NCBI GenBank assembly: GCA_002346535.1
Contig: DDZZ01000003.1
Location: 1 to 51,947 of the forward strand
From: Opitutales bacterium UBA2995
GTDB lineage: Bacteria; Verrucomicrobiota; Verrucomicrobiia; Opitutales; UBA2995
Direction: 5' to 3'
Length of the DNA: 51,947 nt
The notes below the pieces were generated by a model, which had not been told where the DNA came from, ran no database searches, and saw only the letters and a list, made by a program, of their open reading frames with translations. The position numbers and the translations under genes were made by a program. Of the stretch, positions 43,656 through 51,947 are shown piece by piece (position 1 is the stretch's first letter; each line of letters begins with the position of its first letter).

Positions 43656-44240
43656 GTGATTATATTTGGAGCACTGACTAAGAACCGACCACTCATTTTC
43701 ACAGGACTTATCACTGCGTTGCTGCTCCCTCTTCATGCGGAAAATTGTCCTCGATTCCTTGGTGGAGACCAGTACGGGATAATCGAAGTCTACGAGATTT
43801 CGACGAGCTGGACTGCTGATGATAATTTAAAATGGTGAATACCCGCATCCGGAATGGGATTGTCCTCGCCGATTGTATGGGGAGACAAATTTTTTGTGTT
43901 TGCCTCTTCCTTCGCCGAAGAGGAAATGCGGAACAGAAGTCGCGAGGGTAAGCAATGCCGAACCCCCTGCAGGAATCAGAGTAAAGCTTGAGGTAGTCTG
44001 CATTGACAAAAACAGCGGGGAGATTCTGTGGAGAAGAACTGCTTATGAAGGGGCGTCCAAGGTTGTCACGCACGGGGGCAGTCCTTACTCAGCTAACTCC
44101 AACCACGGACGGGAGTCTTGTGTTCGTCTATTTTGGAACGATGGGATTGACGTCTACTCGATGGATGGAGAGCTTGTCTGGGAAAAGGAGATGGGGGATA
44201 TAGGATGGACAATCAATGGGTCAGCCGGTTTATCCCTCGG
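43656..44240 (+). pseudogene. Decayed PQQ-type beta-propeller protein
   Basis: Starting with a signal-like RPLIFTGLITALLLPLHAEN and CPRFLGGDQYGIIEVYE ('WPRFLGP..nGi..e'), the reading frame meets a stop at about 43836. It resumes in other frames as PASGMGLSSPIVWGDKFFVF, GSLVFVYFGTMGL and SLSGKRRWG. These are the usual opening segments of a secreted PQQ-binding-like propeller (BamB-type fold). Only about the first third survives. It ends against the DUF1501 stop on the opposite strand. Such propeller genes often sit next to DUF1501/DUF1553 genes in this phylum. Confidence 0.7.
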
Positions 44241-44249
44241 AGGGAATCC

Positions 44250-45704
44250 TTAAGCGATAATCTCCGGAATATAATCCGCGCCTTCAACACCGACCAACTT
44301 CTTCTCTAACCCCCCGTGGAGGAAAGTCAGATGGTTGGAATCCAGGCCCAACAGGTGCAGGATGGTTGCATGTAATTTTTTAACATGCGTTCGATTTTCT
44401 ACTGCGTTATTGCCAAGTTCATCGGTTGAACCAAACGAAATGCCGCCTTTCACGCCGCCACCTGCCATCCACATGGTGAACCCAAAGGAATTGTGGTCAC
44501 GGCCCGTTCCTTTTGCGTACTCCGCAGTGGGTTGTCGGCCAAATTCGCCACCCCATACCACCAATGTATCTTCGAGCAGTCCTCGACGTTTGAGGTCTTT
44601 CAATAATCCGGCGATCGGTTTGTCAGTCGCACCGGCGTGTTTGTTGTGATTAAATTCCAGATCACCGTGGGCATCCCAATTAGAATCATTGTGGGATCCG
44701 CCTGAGTATATTTGAATAAATCGAACGTCTCGCTCTACCAGACGCCTTGCCAATAGGCATTTGGTTCCAAATTCGCGGGTGCGCTCTTCGTCGATTCCGT
44801 AGAGATGTTTAGTTGCTTCTGATTCCTGAGATAATTCGACGGCTTCTGGAGCCGTAATCTGCATCTTGTAAGCCAATTCGTAAGTGGCGATACGGGCTTC
44901 TAAATTGGTGTTATCATAACGACTCTTCAGGTGGCCTTCGTTGAGGTGGTTGAGACTGCTGATCACCTTTTGTTGTTCGGTTAAAGACAAGCCCTGGACG
45001 CTCTTTAAGTTCAACATCGGACTGCCCTCTGATTTGAAGGTCGTCCCTTGAAAGTTCGCCGGCATGTACCCGCTAGACCAGTTTTTTGCACCGCTAATGG
45101 GACCACCGGTATGGTCCAACATTACAACATAACCTGGGAGGTCCTGATTCACGGTACCCAGACCATAATTGACCCAGGATCCCAAGGAAGGACTTCCGCT
45201 CACGATGGAGCCAGAATTCATCATCAACATGGCGGATCCATGGATGGGCGAATCCGCCTGCATGGATTTGATAAATGCGATATCGTCTACGCAGGTTGCG
45301 AGATGGGGAAAGAGTTCTGAAACCCACTGGCCAGATTCGCCATAGCGTTTAAAACTCCATTTCGGCCCGACTACCCGGCCTTCATTTTTTCTTCCACCGC
45401 GGCCGAAGGTTTTAATCTTGATCGTCCTGCCATCGTATTTGAACAACTCCGGTTTGTAGTCGAAGGTGTCAATATGGCTTGGTCCGCCATACATGAAGAG
45501 GAATATAACCCGTTTTGCCTTTGGCGCGTAATCCGGATCTTTTGTCGCGAGTGGCCCTTTATGCCCAGCCCCATTTAGAGAGTTAAAAAATCCATCCTGA
45601 CCAAGCATACCCGTCAAAGCCAGGGCGCTAAATCCACCGCCAACCGTGCTAATAAACTCGCGACGGGCCATGCGTCGGCAAAAATTTTGAGGCGTGGGTT
45701 TCAT
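44250..45704 (-). CDS. DUF1501 family protein, Tat-exported
   Basis: A 484-aa DUF1501 protein, related in fold to the alkaline-phosphatase/sulfatase superfamily; its enzymatic function is unknown. The N-terminus MARREFISTVGGGFSALAL carries a twin-arginine signal. Hallmarks: KRVIFLFMYGGPSHIDTFDY (metal-binding Asp region), DGRTIKIKTFGRGGRKNEG, SPIHGSAMLMMNSG, YSGGSHNDSNWDAHGDLEFN and TLVVWGGEFGRQPT. Its ATG overlaps the stop of the DUF1549/DUF1553 gene by one base (TAATG), so translation of the pair is probably coupled. A catalytic or structural role in the glycan apparatus is guessed from phylum-wide co-occurrence. Confidence 0.88.
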   Translation of the reverse strand: MKPTPQNFCRRMARREFISTVGGGFSALALTGMLGQDGFFNSLNGAGHKGPLATKDPDYAPKAKRVIFLFMYGGPSHIDTFDYKPELFKYDGRTIKIKTFGRGGRKNEGRVVGPKWSFKRYGESGQWVSELFPHLATCVDDIAFIKSMQADSPIHGSAMLMMNSGSIVSGSPSLGSWVNYGLGTVNQDLPGYVVMLDHTGGPISGAKNWSSGYMPANFQGTTFKSEGSPMLNLKSVQGLSLTEQQKVISSLNHLNEGHLKSRYDNTNLEARIATYELAYKMQITAPEAVELSQESEATKHLYGIDEERTREFGTKCLLARRLVERDVRFIQIYSGGSHNDSNWDAHGDLEFNHNKHAGATDKPIAGLLKDLKRRGLLEDTLVVWGGEFGRQPTAEYAKGTGRDHNSFGFTMWMAGGGVKGGISFGSTDELGNNAVENRTHVKKLHATILHLLGLDSNHLTFLHGGLEKKLVGVEGADYIPEIIA

Positions 45705-48277
45705 TAGTCGAGGAACAGAAATTCGTTTAGATTCAACATCATCAGTGCAAATCGATCAATGGCAGTCGAGTAACCGTGCTTAAAATCCTTTTGCATGGAT
45801 TGAATTAGATCGATCGAAATTTGCAATTCCAATTCTTTAGGTTGCCGACCCAGAACCGTTTCAAAACCAGTTTTTATAAGGGTTTCAACGTTTTCCGGAG
45901 CTTGGGTTTTCAGGCGGTCTGCAAGTAATTTCGCGTGATCCGCCACAAATTCGCTGTTCATCATGGTTAACGCCTGTCCTGGGACGGTGGTATTGAATCT
46001 TACTGGGCAGGAGGTATCGGTGTCAGCGGCATCAAAGGAAGACATCATGGGATCTAGAAGCGAACGACGGGTAAAGGTATAGATGCTGCGCCGATTCTGG
46101 TGTTCCGGGCCTGCGTCAAGTACCCAACGACTTGATGCTCGCGAGGCCGTGGCCAGTACTTCTTGCTGCAATGTGGGAAAAACGCTGGGTCCCCCGACTT
46201 GAGGATTAAAATGGTTTGAAACCATCAAGATGGAATCCCGAATTTCTTCAGCGGTAAGCCTGCGCATATTGAAACGCCAGAAATGATCGTTGAGAGGATC
46301 TTTATTCATAGCTACATCATTGGGAGCTGACGACATCTTGTAGGCTTTGGAAGTCATGATTAGCTTATGTAGAGGCTTCATTTGCCAGCCGTTATTGACA
46401 TATTCGTTAGCCAGCCAATCAAGCAGTTCCGGGTGGGTCGGTTTGTCCCCAAGGCCTCCGAAATCATCTGCGCTTCGGACAAAGCCCCGGCCAAAATGGT
46501 GTTGCCAAATCCGGTTTACAGCCACCCTCGCAGTCAATGGATTTTCTTTGCTTGTAATCCAGTTGGCAATTTGGAGCCGGCGGTCTGCCTCCATGCAAGA
46601 TTTGGCTGGTGCTTGGTTTTCCAATATTTCCGGGAATCCTGGTTGAACTTCCTCTCCGAGAGCGTGTGGATTACCTCGGAGAAGGAGATGGGTGGATTTT
46701 CTTTTACCTGAATTGAAAGCAGCGGTGATCAGGGATTCACTTAAATTCTTTTCCAGTGGCTCAAATGCTTCGAGGACCTGTTTCTCAAGGGCAAAGTTCT
46801 CGTCGAATTGCGCCTTCCATTCGCTGGCTGGTCCCTTCGCTTCTTTCATCAAGCTGCGAACGATCGCTTTGGACTTGGTCCATTTGGTAGTGGAGACCCA
46901 GGTGACCGGCTTGTCATCTTTCAGCAATTCCAAATTGAATTCGAGGGACGCGCTTCTGCTGAAAAGCAGCTTCAAAGCGTGGGTTCCGGCGGGTAGATCC
47001 ACGGTGAAACTTTCGGTAATCGTGTTGAGCCCTTTTTTATCGAAAACGAGCTGATTGCCCAAATACATCCAAGCACCTCCATTCACCGTAACTTTAAAAG
47101 TGAGTGGTCCCGCTTTAGGTTTATGAAACTCCCCGGTTATGGCATAGGCGGAGGGCACTGATTTTGCCGGAGTAATATGGGTCAAATCATAGGGTATACT
47201 TATGGGATTATCAGCCAGGGTTCCTTCGTATAGGAAATTCGTAAATTCCAGCTCAGAATGCGCTTGTATCCATTCATCCATGACGAAACCAAATTTTAGG
47301 TTTCTTGGAAGTAGGTCGGTTTTTTGGGGCCGTTCGTTGAGTTGATCAATGAGGTGTGAACCGGCTTCAAAGAGTTTCAGTCGGATGTTCACAATTTCAT
47401 TGATGGTGCCGTTCAGCTTTGTATTCGCACTGGCTTCTTCCTTCGGATCGAAAACAGAGACTGTTGAAATGTCCTCGTTTCTTCCGCCGTAAGGAATGTA
47501 GAGGTTTCTGAAATACGACAGAAATTGGTAGTATTCTTTTTGAGAAATGGGATCGATTTTGTGGTCATGGCAGCGGGCGCAAGACATGCTGGTGGCAAGC
47601 ATCGAGCGTGAGACAGTGTTTATGATATCGTCGTAGTAATCAAAATAATGCAGCTCCTTGTCAGCCGGTTCGTCGTCGTATAATCCTAGGTGCAAAAATC
47701 CGGTTGCCGTGATGCTTTCAATGTTGGCTCCGGGTTTTACGTCTCCTGCCAGCTGGTCGATTATAAATTCGTCATACGGCTTGTCCCGGTTGATTACATT
47801 GATTACGTAATCCCGGTATTTCCACATGTTACGCTTGGAACCATCTCGCTCGTAGCCGTTTGATTCGGCCCAGCGCACAACGTCCAACCAGTGGCGACCC
47901 CATTTTTCCCCGTAGTGACGAGAGTCCAAAAGTTGATCAATGAGTCGTTCCCACGCTTCGGTGGATTCGTCTTGGAGAAAGGCGCTTGTCTGTTCTGGGG
48001 TAGGAGGTAATCCGGTGAGATTGTAATAGGCTCTCCTTAATAGGACCAATTTGTCCGCTTCCGGGTTAGGACTTAATTTCTGCTTGCTGAGGTTTTTAAA
48101 GACAAACGCGTCTATTGGATTTTTTGCCCATTTCGGATTCGAAACTTGAGGAACGGTTGATTGAGCGGGTGGGTTGTAAGCCCAGTGATCTGACGAATCC
48201 GCCAACTGGGCAAACATTTCGGTATTGCCAAAGAGAATAACTGCCGTCAAAAGCAACCTTATTGATCTGCGATTCAT
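45704..48277 (-). CDS. DUF1549/DUF1553 protein with one CxxCH haem motif
   Basis: An 857-aa exported protein of the planctomycete-verrucomicrobial DUF1549-DUF1553 type. The signal peptide (SIRLLLTAVILFGNTEMFA) is followed directly by DHWAYNPP. The cytochrome PSCyt1 module often found at the N-terminus is absent. DUF1549 spans ~50-260 (NPIDAFVFKNLSKQKLSP, LTGLPPTPEQ, WGRHWLDVVRWAESNGYERD) and ends with a haem motif C233-AR-CH237 (SCARCHDHKIDP). A PA14-like middle region (~380-490; GAWMYLGNQLVF, DLPAGTHALKLLFS) may bind carbohydrate. DUF1553 covers ~590-857 (ENPLTARVAVNRIWQHHFGR, PTHPELLDWLANEYV, LTAEEIRDSIL, PGQALTMMNSEFV). Activity is unknown. It is the first gene of the pair with DUF1501. 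Confidence 0.86.
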   Translation of the reverse strand: MNRRSIRLLLTAVILFGNTEMFAQLADSSDHWAYNPPAQSTVPQVSNPKWAKNPIDAFVFKNLSKQKLSPNPEADKLVLLRRAYYNLTGLPPTPEQTSAFLQDESTEAWERLIDQLLDSRHYGEKWGRHWLDVVRWAESNGYERDGSKRNMWKYRDYVINVINRDKPYDEFIIDQLAGDVKPGANIESITATGFLHLGLYDDEPADKELHYFDYYDDIINTVSRSMLATSMSCARCHDHKIDPISQKEYYQFLSYFRNLYIPYGGRNEDISTVSVFDPKEEASANTKLNGTINEIVNIRLKLFEAGSHLIDQLNERPQKTDLLPRNLKFGFVMDEWIQAHSELEFTNFLYEGTLADNPISIPYDLTHITPAKSVPSAYAITGEFHKPKAGPLTFKVTVNGGAWMYLGNQLVFDKKGLNTITESFTVDLPAGTHALKLLFSRSASLEFNLELLKDDKPVTWVSTTKWTKSKAIVRSLMKEAKGPASEWKAQFDENFALEKQVLEAFEPLEKNLSESLITAAFNSGKRKSTHLLLRGNPHALGEEVQPGFPEILENQAPAKSCMEADRRLQIANWITSKENPLTARVAVNRIWQHHFGRGFVRSADDFGGLGDKPTHPELLDWLANEYVNNGWQMKPLHKLIMTSKAYKMSSAPNDVAMNKDPLNDHFWRFNMRRLTAEEIRDSILMVSNHFNPQVGGPSVFPTLQQEVLATASRASSRWVLDAGPEHQNRRSIYTFTRRSLLDPMMSSFDAADTDTSCPVRFNTTVPGQALTMMNSEFVADHAKLLADRLKTQAPENVETLIKTGFETVLGRQPKELELQISIDLIQSMQKDFKHGYSTAIDRFALMMLNLNEFLFLD

Positions 48278-48320
48278 TTAGGTTTAATGGGGAATTTATT
48301 TTGATTCATAAGATCCTAAT

Positions 48321-48353
48321 GGACCTTTAACGGACCTTTAATGGACTTTCCAA
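48321..48353. repeat. Three 11-bp imperfect tandem repeats
   Basis: GGACCTTTAAC, GGACCTTTAAT and GGACTTTCCAA lie end to end in the divergent gap between the DUF1549 gene and the dehydratase gene. The 11-bp spacing is about one helical turn, so this could be an array of regulator contacts, or simple slippage. Confidence 0.45.
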
Positions 48354-48486
48354 TTTTTTAGACTGTGAAAGAATTTAAATTTTTCCAGAAAAAGAGTGCG
48401 AATAATCCCTATTCTCAGAGATTAAAATTGTTAATTTACAGCTTTCCGCTGGGCCAAAAAAACTATGGAATTGGACCTTATTACCT

Positions 48487-50241
48487 GTGAAAAAGACTCC
48501 TGATCAAAATAGCTTACGCAAAAAACCTGAAGAATTACGCAGCCATCGGTGGTATGGCACAAATGACCTTAGGTCTTTCGGGCATCGCTCCAGAGAGGCC
48601 CAAATGGGGTATAGCAGGGAGGATTATGCCGGAAAACCGGTGATTGCCATCCTTAATACCTGGAACGACTTGAGTGCGTGTCATTCGCATTTCCGTGTGA
48701 GGGCCGAGGAAGTGAAGCGTGGAATCTGGCAAGCGGGGGGCTTTCCCATCGAATTACCTTCTATCTCCTTGTCCGAAGTCTTCATGAAGCCTACGACCAT
48801 GCTTTACCGCAACTTGTTGGCGATGGAAGCGGAAGAGCAGTTGCGTTCCTATCCGGCAGACGGAGTGGTGTTGATGGGGGGCTGCGACAAAACAACGCCT
48901 GGATTGTTGATGGGTGCTATCAGTATGAATTTGCCGGCCATTTTTTTGCCTGCTGGGGCGATGTTGCGTGGGGACTGGTGTGGAAGGATCTTAGGCAGTG
49001 GTACGGATGTTTGGGCCTACTGGGCCGATTTACGTGCCGGGAAAATATCCGAATGCGAATGGCGTGGCATTGAAAACGGCATCGCCCGTTCTGCGGGTAC
49101 CTGCATGACTATGGGGACGGCGGCAACTATGATGAGTGCTGCCGAGGCACTTGGATTCTCACTGCCAGGTGCCTCGTCAATTCCTGCGGTCGATTCTCGG
49201 CATTCCCAAATGGCAACCTTAGTAGGCCGCCGTGCTGTGGATATGGTTTGGGAGGATCTGAAGCCATCAGATATCGTGAGCCCCGAATCACTGGATAATG
49301 CCATAACTACGGTCCTTTCATTGAGCGGGTCAACCAATGCAGTCATTCATTTGATTGCCATGGCCAAACGTGCGGGCATCGATTTGAAAATCGATCGATT
49401 CGATGAGCTATCCTCAGAGATTCCGGTCGTTGCGAATATGCGTCCGGCGGGAGAATATCTCATGGAAGATTTCTTTTATGCCGGGGGGCTAAGAGCCTTG
49501 TTGCAGGAGATACTACCTTTGCTGAATACCGAGTGCATCACAGTTAACGGTAAAACCCTTGGAGAAAATATTGAGGGTACAGAAGTTTTCAATCGCGAGG
49601 TTATTCATACACTGGAAAAGCCCTGTTTTGCTTCCGGGGGACTTGTCATCTTACGGGGTAATCTGGCACCGAATGGTGCTGTCATGAAGCCAGTGGCTGC
49701 TGAACCGAGTCTTCACAAGCATAGCGGTAAGGCACTGGTATTTGATAGTTACGACGAAATGCAGGAGGCCATTGATGATCCGGAGTTGGATGTCGACGCG
49801 GACTCCGTGATCGTTCTTCGCAATGCCGGGCCCAAAGGTGGTCCAGGAATGCCCGAATGGGGTCAGCTGCCAATTCCCAAGAAACTTTTAAAGCAAGGCG
49901 TTCGCGATATGCTACGTATTTCCGATGCTCGGATGAGTGGCACTAGCTATGGTGCCTGTGTGTTGCATGTGTCGCCGGAGTCTTTTGTAGGTGGACCGTT
50001 AGCGCTTTTGAAAACGGGCGATATGGTTAAACTCGATGTTGAAAACCGGAGCATCGACATGATGGTGGATGATTTGGAATTGGAGAAAAGAAAATCGGAA
50101 TTGAGCCAACCGTCTCCTAAGTTTTCACGGGGATACGGCCGCCTTTATTCCGAGCATATTATGCAGGCTGATGAGGGCTGCGATTTTGACTTTTTGCAGG
50201 GTGACGGTGACGTGCCTATTCCTGAACCCGAGATCCATTGA
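48487..50241 (+). CDS. IlvD/Edd-family sugar-acid dehydratase
   Basis: A 584-aa dehydratase removing water from an aldonic acid (L-arabonate, D-xylonate, L-fuconate or similar) to give a 2-keto-3-deoxy acid. The three cluster cysteines are visible: C65 in NDLSACHSHF, C133 in MGGCDKTTPG and C206 in AGTCMTMGTAATM. The motifs LPGASSIPA, MVWEDLKPSDI and GGSTNA-like SGSTNAVIHL match sugar-acid dehydratases more than dihydroxyacid dehydratase IlvD. The start is a GTG at 48487. It is followed, after a 399-nt gap, by a GarL-type aldolase, which would cleave the keto-deoxy product. The exact sugar acid is not settled; the broken fucU nearby points to a deoxyhexose. Confidence 0.82.
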   Translation: MKKTPDQNSLRKKPEELRSHRWYGTNDLRSFGHRSREAQMGYSREDYAGKPVIAILNTWNDLSACHSHFRVRAEEVKRGIWQAGGFPIELPSISLSEVFMKPTTMLYRNLLAMEAEEQLRSYPADGVVLMGGCDKTTPGLLMGAISMNLPAIFLPAGAMLRGDWCGRILGSGTDVWAYWADLRAGKISECEWRGIENGIARSAGTCMTMGTAATMMSAAEALGFSLPGASSIPAVDSRHSQMATLVGRRAVDMVWEDLKPSDIVSPESLDNAITTVLSLSGSTNAVIHLIAMAKRAGIDLKIDRFDELSSEIPVVANMRPAGEYLMEDFFYAGGLRALLQEILPLLNTECITVNGKTLGENIEGTEVFNREVIHTLEKPCFASGGLVILRGNLAPNGAVMKPVAAEPSLHKHSGKALVFDSYDEMQEAIDDPELDVDADSVIVLRNAGPKGGPGMPEWGQLPIPKKLLKQGVRDMLRISDARMSGTSYGACVLHVSPESFVGGPLALLKTGDMVKLDVENRSIDMMVDDLELEKRKSELSQPSPKFSRGYGRLYSEHIMQADEGCDFDFLQGDGDVPIPEPEIH

Positions 50242-50640
50242 TTCAGCAACTATGACCAAATGCTTGCAAAAGAAAGATATTTGGAAAACAACGACAAAAG
50301 TTTACAGAGGTCGTTCAGATTTAATAGTCCTATGATTTGGAAGTATTCTTCAGTCTCCGCTCCAAGCTACGGCTCGACACAGCGGACCAAGATGCTTGTT
50401 TGGTCCGGTCTGCTTCGCATCTGGTTATGTCGTCATTTCATTTCTCGGAACAACCTTCCCGGGTCGGCTGTGTCTCGGCGTAGTCGCGCATTTGCAGGAC
50501 GAAGGCGTCACGCACAAAAGTCCGCTCCCTCGCCAGTCAGTGGTCAAGCATGACAACTCGATTTCATTATCACCTCGGATCTAGTCTTCGAACCGAATAC
50601 ATTTTCTTACGATATTTAACCTTATAGCTTTCAATTCAAT
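50242..50640. other. Structured GC-rich gap between dehydratase and aldolase genes
   Basis: No gene is assignable in these 399 nt. The middle is GC-richer than its flanks and contains a perfect 7-bp stem CGGACCA/TGGTCCG (50383-50389 and 50401-50407, 11-nt loop) nested within a further TCCGCT/AGCGGA pair. It may be a dispersed structured repeat or a leader RNA. The right end carries the aldolase promoter. Confidence 0.35.
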
Positions 50641-51417
50641 ATGACACAACCTTACCAAGGAATACCCAACCAGTTCCGTCGCGATCTGTTGGATAAGAAA
50701 AGACTCATCGGTTGCTGGTGCATGATGGCCAGTCCGATTTCTGCCGAAGTTATGGGTAAAGCTGGCTATGACTGGATATTGCTGGATGGCGAGCATGCCC
50801 CAAATGAATTGTCGGATTTTGTGACCCAGTTGATGGCACTTAAGGATAGTCCGACTGCACCCCTCGTTCGGCCTCAATGGGCGGATCCCATCCTCATCAA
50901 GCGACTGATGGATATCGGGTTCTTCAATTTTCTCTTCCCTATGATTGGTTCCGCAGAAGAGGCTAAGGCCGCAGTCGCTGCAACGCGATATCCGCCGGAA
51001 GGTATTCGGGGGGTGGCCCTCATGCACCGCGGCAATCAATATGGTTATGTTTCTGACTACCACGACAAGGTGAATGAAAACGTCGCAGTGATAGCTCAAA
51101 TTGAAAGTTTAGACGGCTTGAACAATGTTGAGGAAATTGCCAAGGTCGATGGGATCGACGGAATTTTTATTGGACCTTCTGATTTAAGTACTGTGCTTGG
51201 ACACTTTAACGACCCAATGCACCTGGAAGTTCAAGATGCTGTAAAACGTATCTTTGAAGCGGGCAGAGCGGCCGATACTGCTGTTGGAATATTAGCGCAT
51301 GTTGAAGACCACGCTCGTCGCTATCTGGATATGGGGTTGAACTTTGTATCGATCGGAGCCGATCTTGCTTTGCTTAAAGGCGGAAGCCTTGCACTCAGAG
51401 AGCGCTTTAGGGATTAG
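50641..51417 (+). CDS. HpcH/HpaI-family aldolase, GarL-like
   Basis: A 258-aa class II pyruvate aldolase. From memory it is very close to E. coli GarL (2-dehydro-3-deoxyglucarate aldolase): IGCWCMMASPISAEVMGKAG, WILLDGEHAPN with catalytic H52, QLMALKDSPTAPLVR (R77), RYPPEGIRGVALMHRGN, AQIESLDGL with metal ligand E155, and IFIGPSDL with D181. It would cleave a 2-keto-3-deoxy (or 5-keto-4-deoxy) sugar acid to pyruvate plus an aldehyde (tartronate semialdehyde, or lactaldehyde for 6-deoxy substrates as in RhmA). It should work after the dehydratase upstream. The ATG at 50641 has no strong Shine-Dalgarno. Confidence 0.85.
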   Translation: MTQPYQGIPNQFRRDLLDKKRLIGCWCMMASPISAEVMGKAGYDWILLDGEHAPNELSDFVTQLMALKDSPTAPLVRPQWADPILIKRLMDIGFFNFLFPMIGSAEEAKAAVAATRYPPEGIRGVALMHRGNQYGYVSDYHDKVNENVAVIAQIESLDGLNNVEEIAKVDGIDGIFIGPSDLSTVLGHFNDPMHLEVQDAVKRIFEAGRAADTAVGILAHVEDHARRYLDMGLNFVSIGADLALLKGGSLALRERFRD

Positions 51418-51438
51418 TTCAGAGCTTGTCCGAGGTTA

Positions 51439-51871
51439 TCAACAGGGTGTGACTTCCTCTTTTAAGATGAGGGTTCCGTATTTGGCGGTATCCCCGGTCA
51501 TCACTACTGTGTAGGTCTTTCGCGCACGATTGTAAAATGCAAAACTTTCTATACGTTCCGGAGGCTGCGTATCGGGCCAGCTGATACGTATGAATTTTAA
51601 GTAGCTGACTTCGACCTTAGGGTCCAGCCGATCGCCTTCCGAAGGCGCCATCATGGAAAGTGGATTTTTCACATATTGATCCAAAATAAACAGCGGCATG
51701 ATATCTTCAAGTAAGGCGTCAATTTTCAAACCTTCGGCGCGCATGACTTTGTTGTGAATGCTGTGTCCTGGAAAGTGAGCGTCAGCCAAAACGATTTCGT
51801 TTCCTTGACCCCATACAGTAAAGTGCATTCAATAATTCCGGACTTAGAGTGGGTGAGATTCCAATGAGTAT
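51439..51871 (-). pseudogene. fucU: Broken L-fucose mutarotase gene
   Basis: The C-terminal part is RbsD/FucU-like: NEIVLADAHFPGHSIHNKVM, GLKIDALLEDIMPLFILDQY, PLSMMAPSEGDRLDPKVEV, then SFAFYNRARKTYTVVMTGDT and AKYGTLILKEEVTP. The N-terminal part (LIGISPTLSPELLNALYCMG) lies in another frame just upstream, separated by what looks like one extra G in a GGGG run near 51809. No ATG, GTG or TTG starts the N-terminal frame; the expected Met codon is ATA. At the active-site region the usual 'GHGDEI' is GQGNEI, so the catalytic His is Gln. All three faults indicate a pseudogene. An ATG inside (51828) would give an N-truncated protein. Confidence 0.7.
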
Positions 51872-51947
51872 AGCTCGTTAGAATGGCAATTTTTTGTTCA
51901 GATAACTTTTTCCAAATATGCCGCTCGGTTCCCTCGGTTTGCTCCTG
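51872..51947. other. Window end
   Basis: No gene is recognisable in these last 76 nt; they are upstream of the broken fucU on the minus strand. The window stops here. Confidence 0.3.

Noticed and set aside
1..51947. CRISPR array, tRNA, rRNA or prophage
   Set aside because: No repeat-spacer pattern, cloverleaf, ribosomal sequence, integrase or phage structural gene was seen by eye; a tool search could still find a tRNA I missed.

Overview
The window looks like accessory polysaccharide-degradation DNA from a Verrucomicrobiota-type bacterium, probably a marine Opitutia/Puniceicoccales relative. The taxonomy is an inference. It rests on four sulfatases, a DUF1501 + DUF1549/DUF1553 pair, Tat-exported Gfo/Idh and DUF1080 proteins, a C-terminal 'ISTRG..GxGDDVMIGGF' domain typical of secreted verrucomicrobial proteins, and mixed ATG/GTG starts with weak Shine-Dalgarno sites. 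I found no rRNA, tRNA, CRISPR array or intact mobile element.

Layout. (1) 11-47 is a strong bidirectional terminator. 109-4147 holds a secreted quinoprotein-type sugar dehydrogenase, an unknown small ORF and a D-2-hydroxyacid dehydrogenase. 4385-8773 holds a cytoplasmic DUF2264 protein and a secreted beta-helix protein. (2) 8780-20873 is a divergent polyuronate locus. The minus operon carries a sugar isomerase/epimerase, an SDR resembling DEH reductase and a heparinase/alginate-lyase-like enzyme. The plus operon carries a PL6 lyase fused to a two-CxxCH cytochrome domain, a second isomerase/epimerase, an MDR dehydrogenase and an SSS symporter. (3) 21309-27226 holds two sulfatases, an aspartate-type aminotransferase and an SDR, separated by gene relics (sulfatase tail, IS3 OrfA fragment, possible sulfotransferase). 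(4) 28372-31730 is a RraA-like / Tat Gfo-Idh / HEAT / DUF1080 cassette that fits 3-keto-sugar chemistry, followed by msrB. (5) 32270-37700 holds two exported sulfatases among decayed genes (flavin disulfide reductase, VOC, TetR, PNPOx-like). (6) 37719-43611 holds a small membrane protein, a PaaK-type adenylating enzyme and a LolD/MacB-type ABC ATPase with a large FtsX permease. (7) 43656-48277 holds a decayed PQQ-propeller gene convergent with the DUF1549/DUF1553-DUF1501 operon. (8) 48487-51871 holds an IlvD/Edd sugar-acid dehydratase, a GarL/HpaI-type aldolase and a broken fucU.

How it fits together (inference): exported lyases, sulfatases and beta-helix proteins break a sulfated, uronate-containing algal glycan outside the cytoplasm. 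The SSS symporter imports products. Isomerases, SDR/MDR dehydrogenases, the IlvD/Edd dehydratase and the GarL-type aldolase take sugar acids to pyruvate or tartronate semialdehyde plus aldehydes by non-phosphorylative routes. The most unusual item is the PL6 lyase joined in one reading frame to a diheme c-type cytochrome domain. The many relics between the sulfatase genes show active gene turnover.
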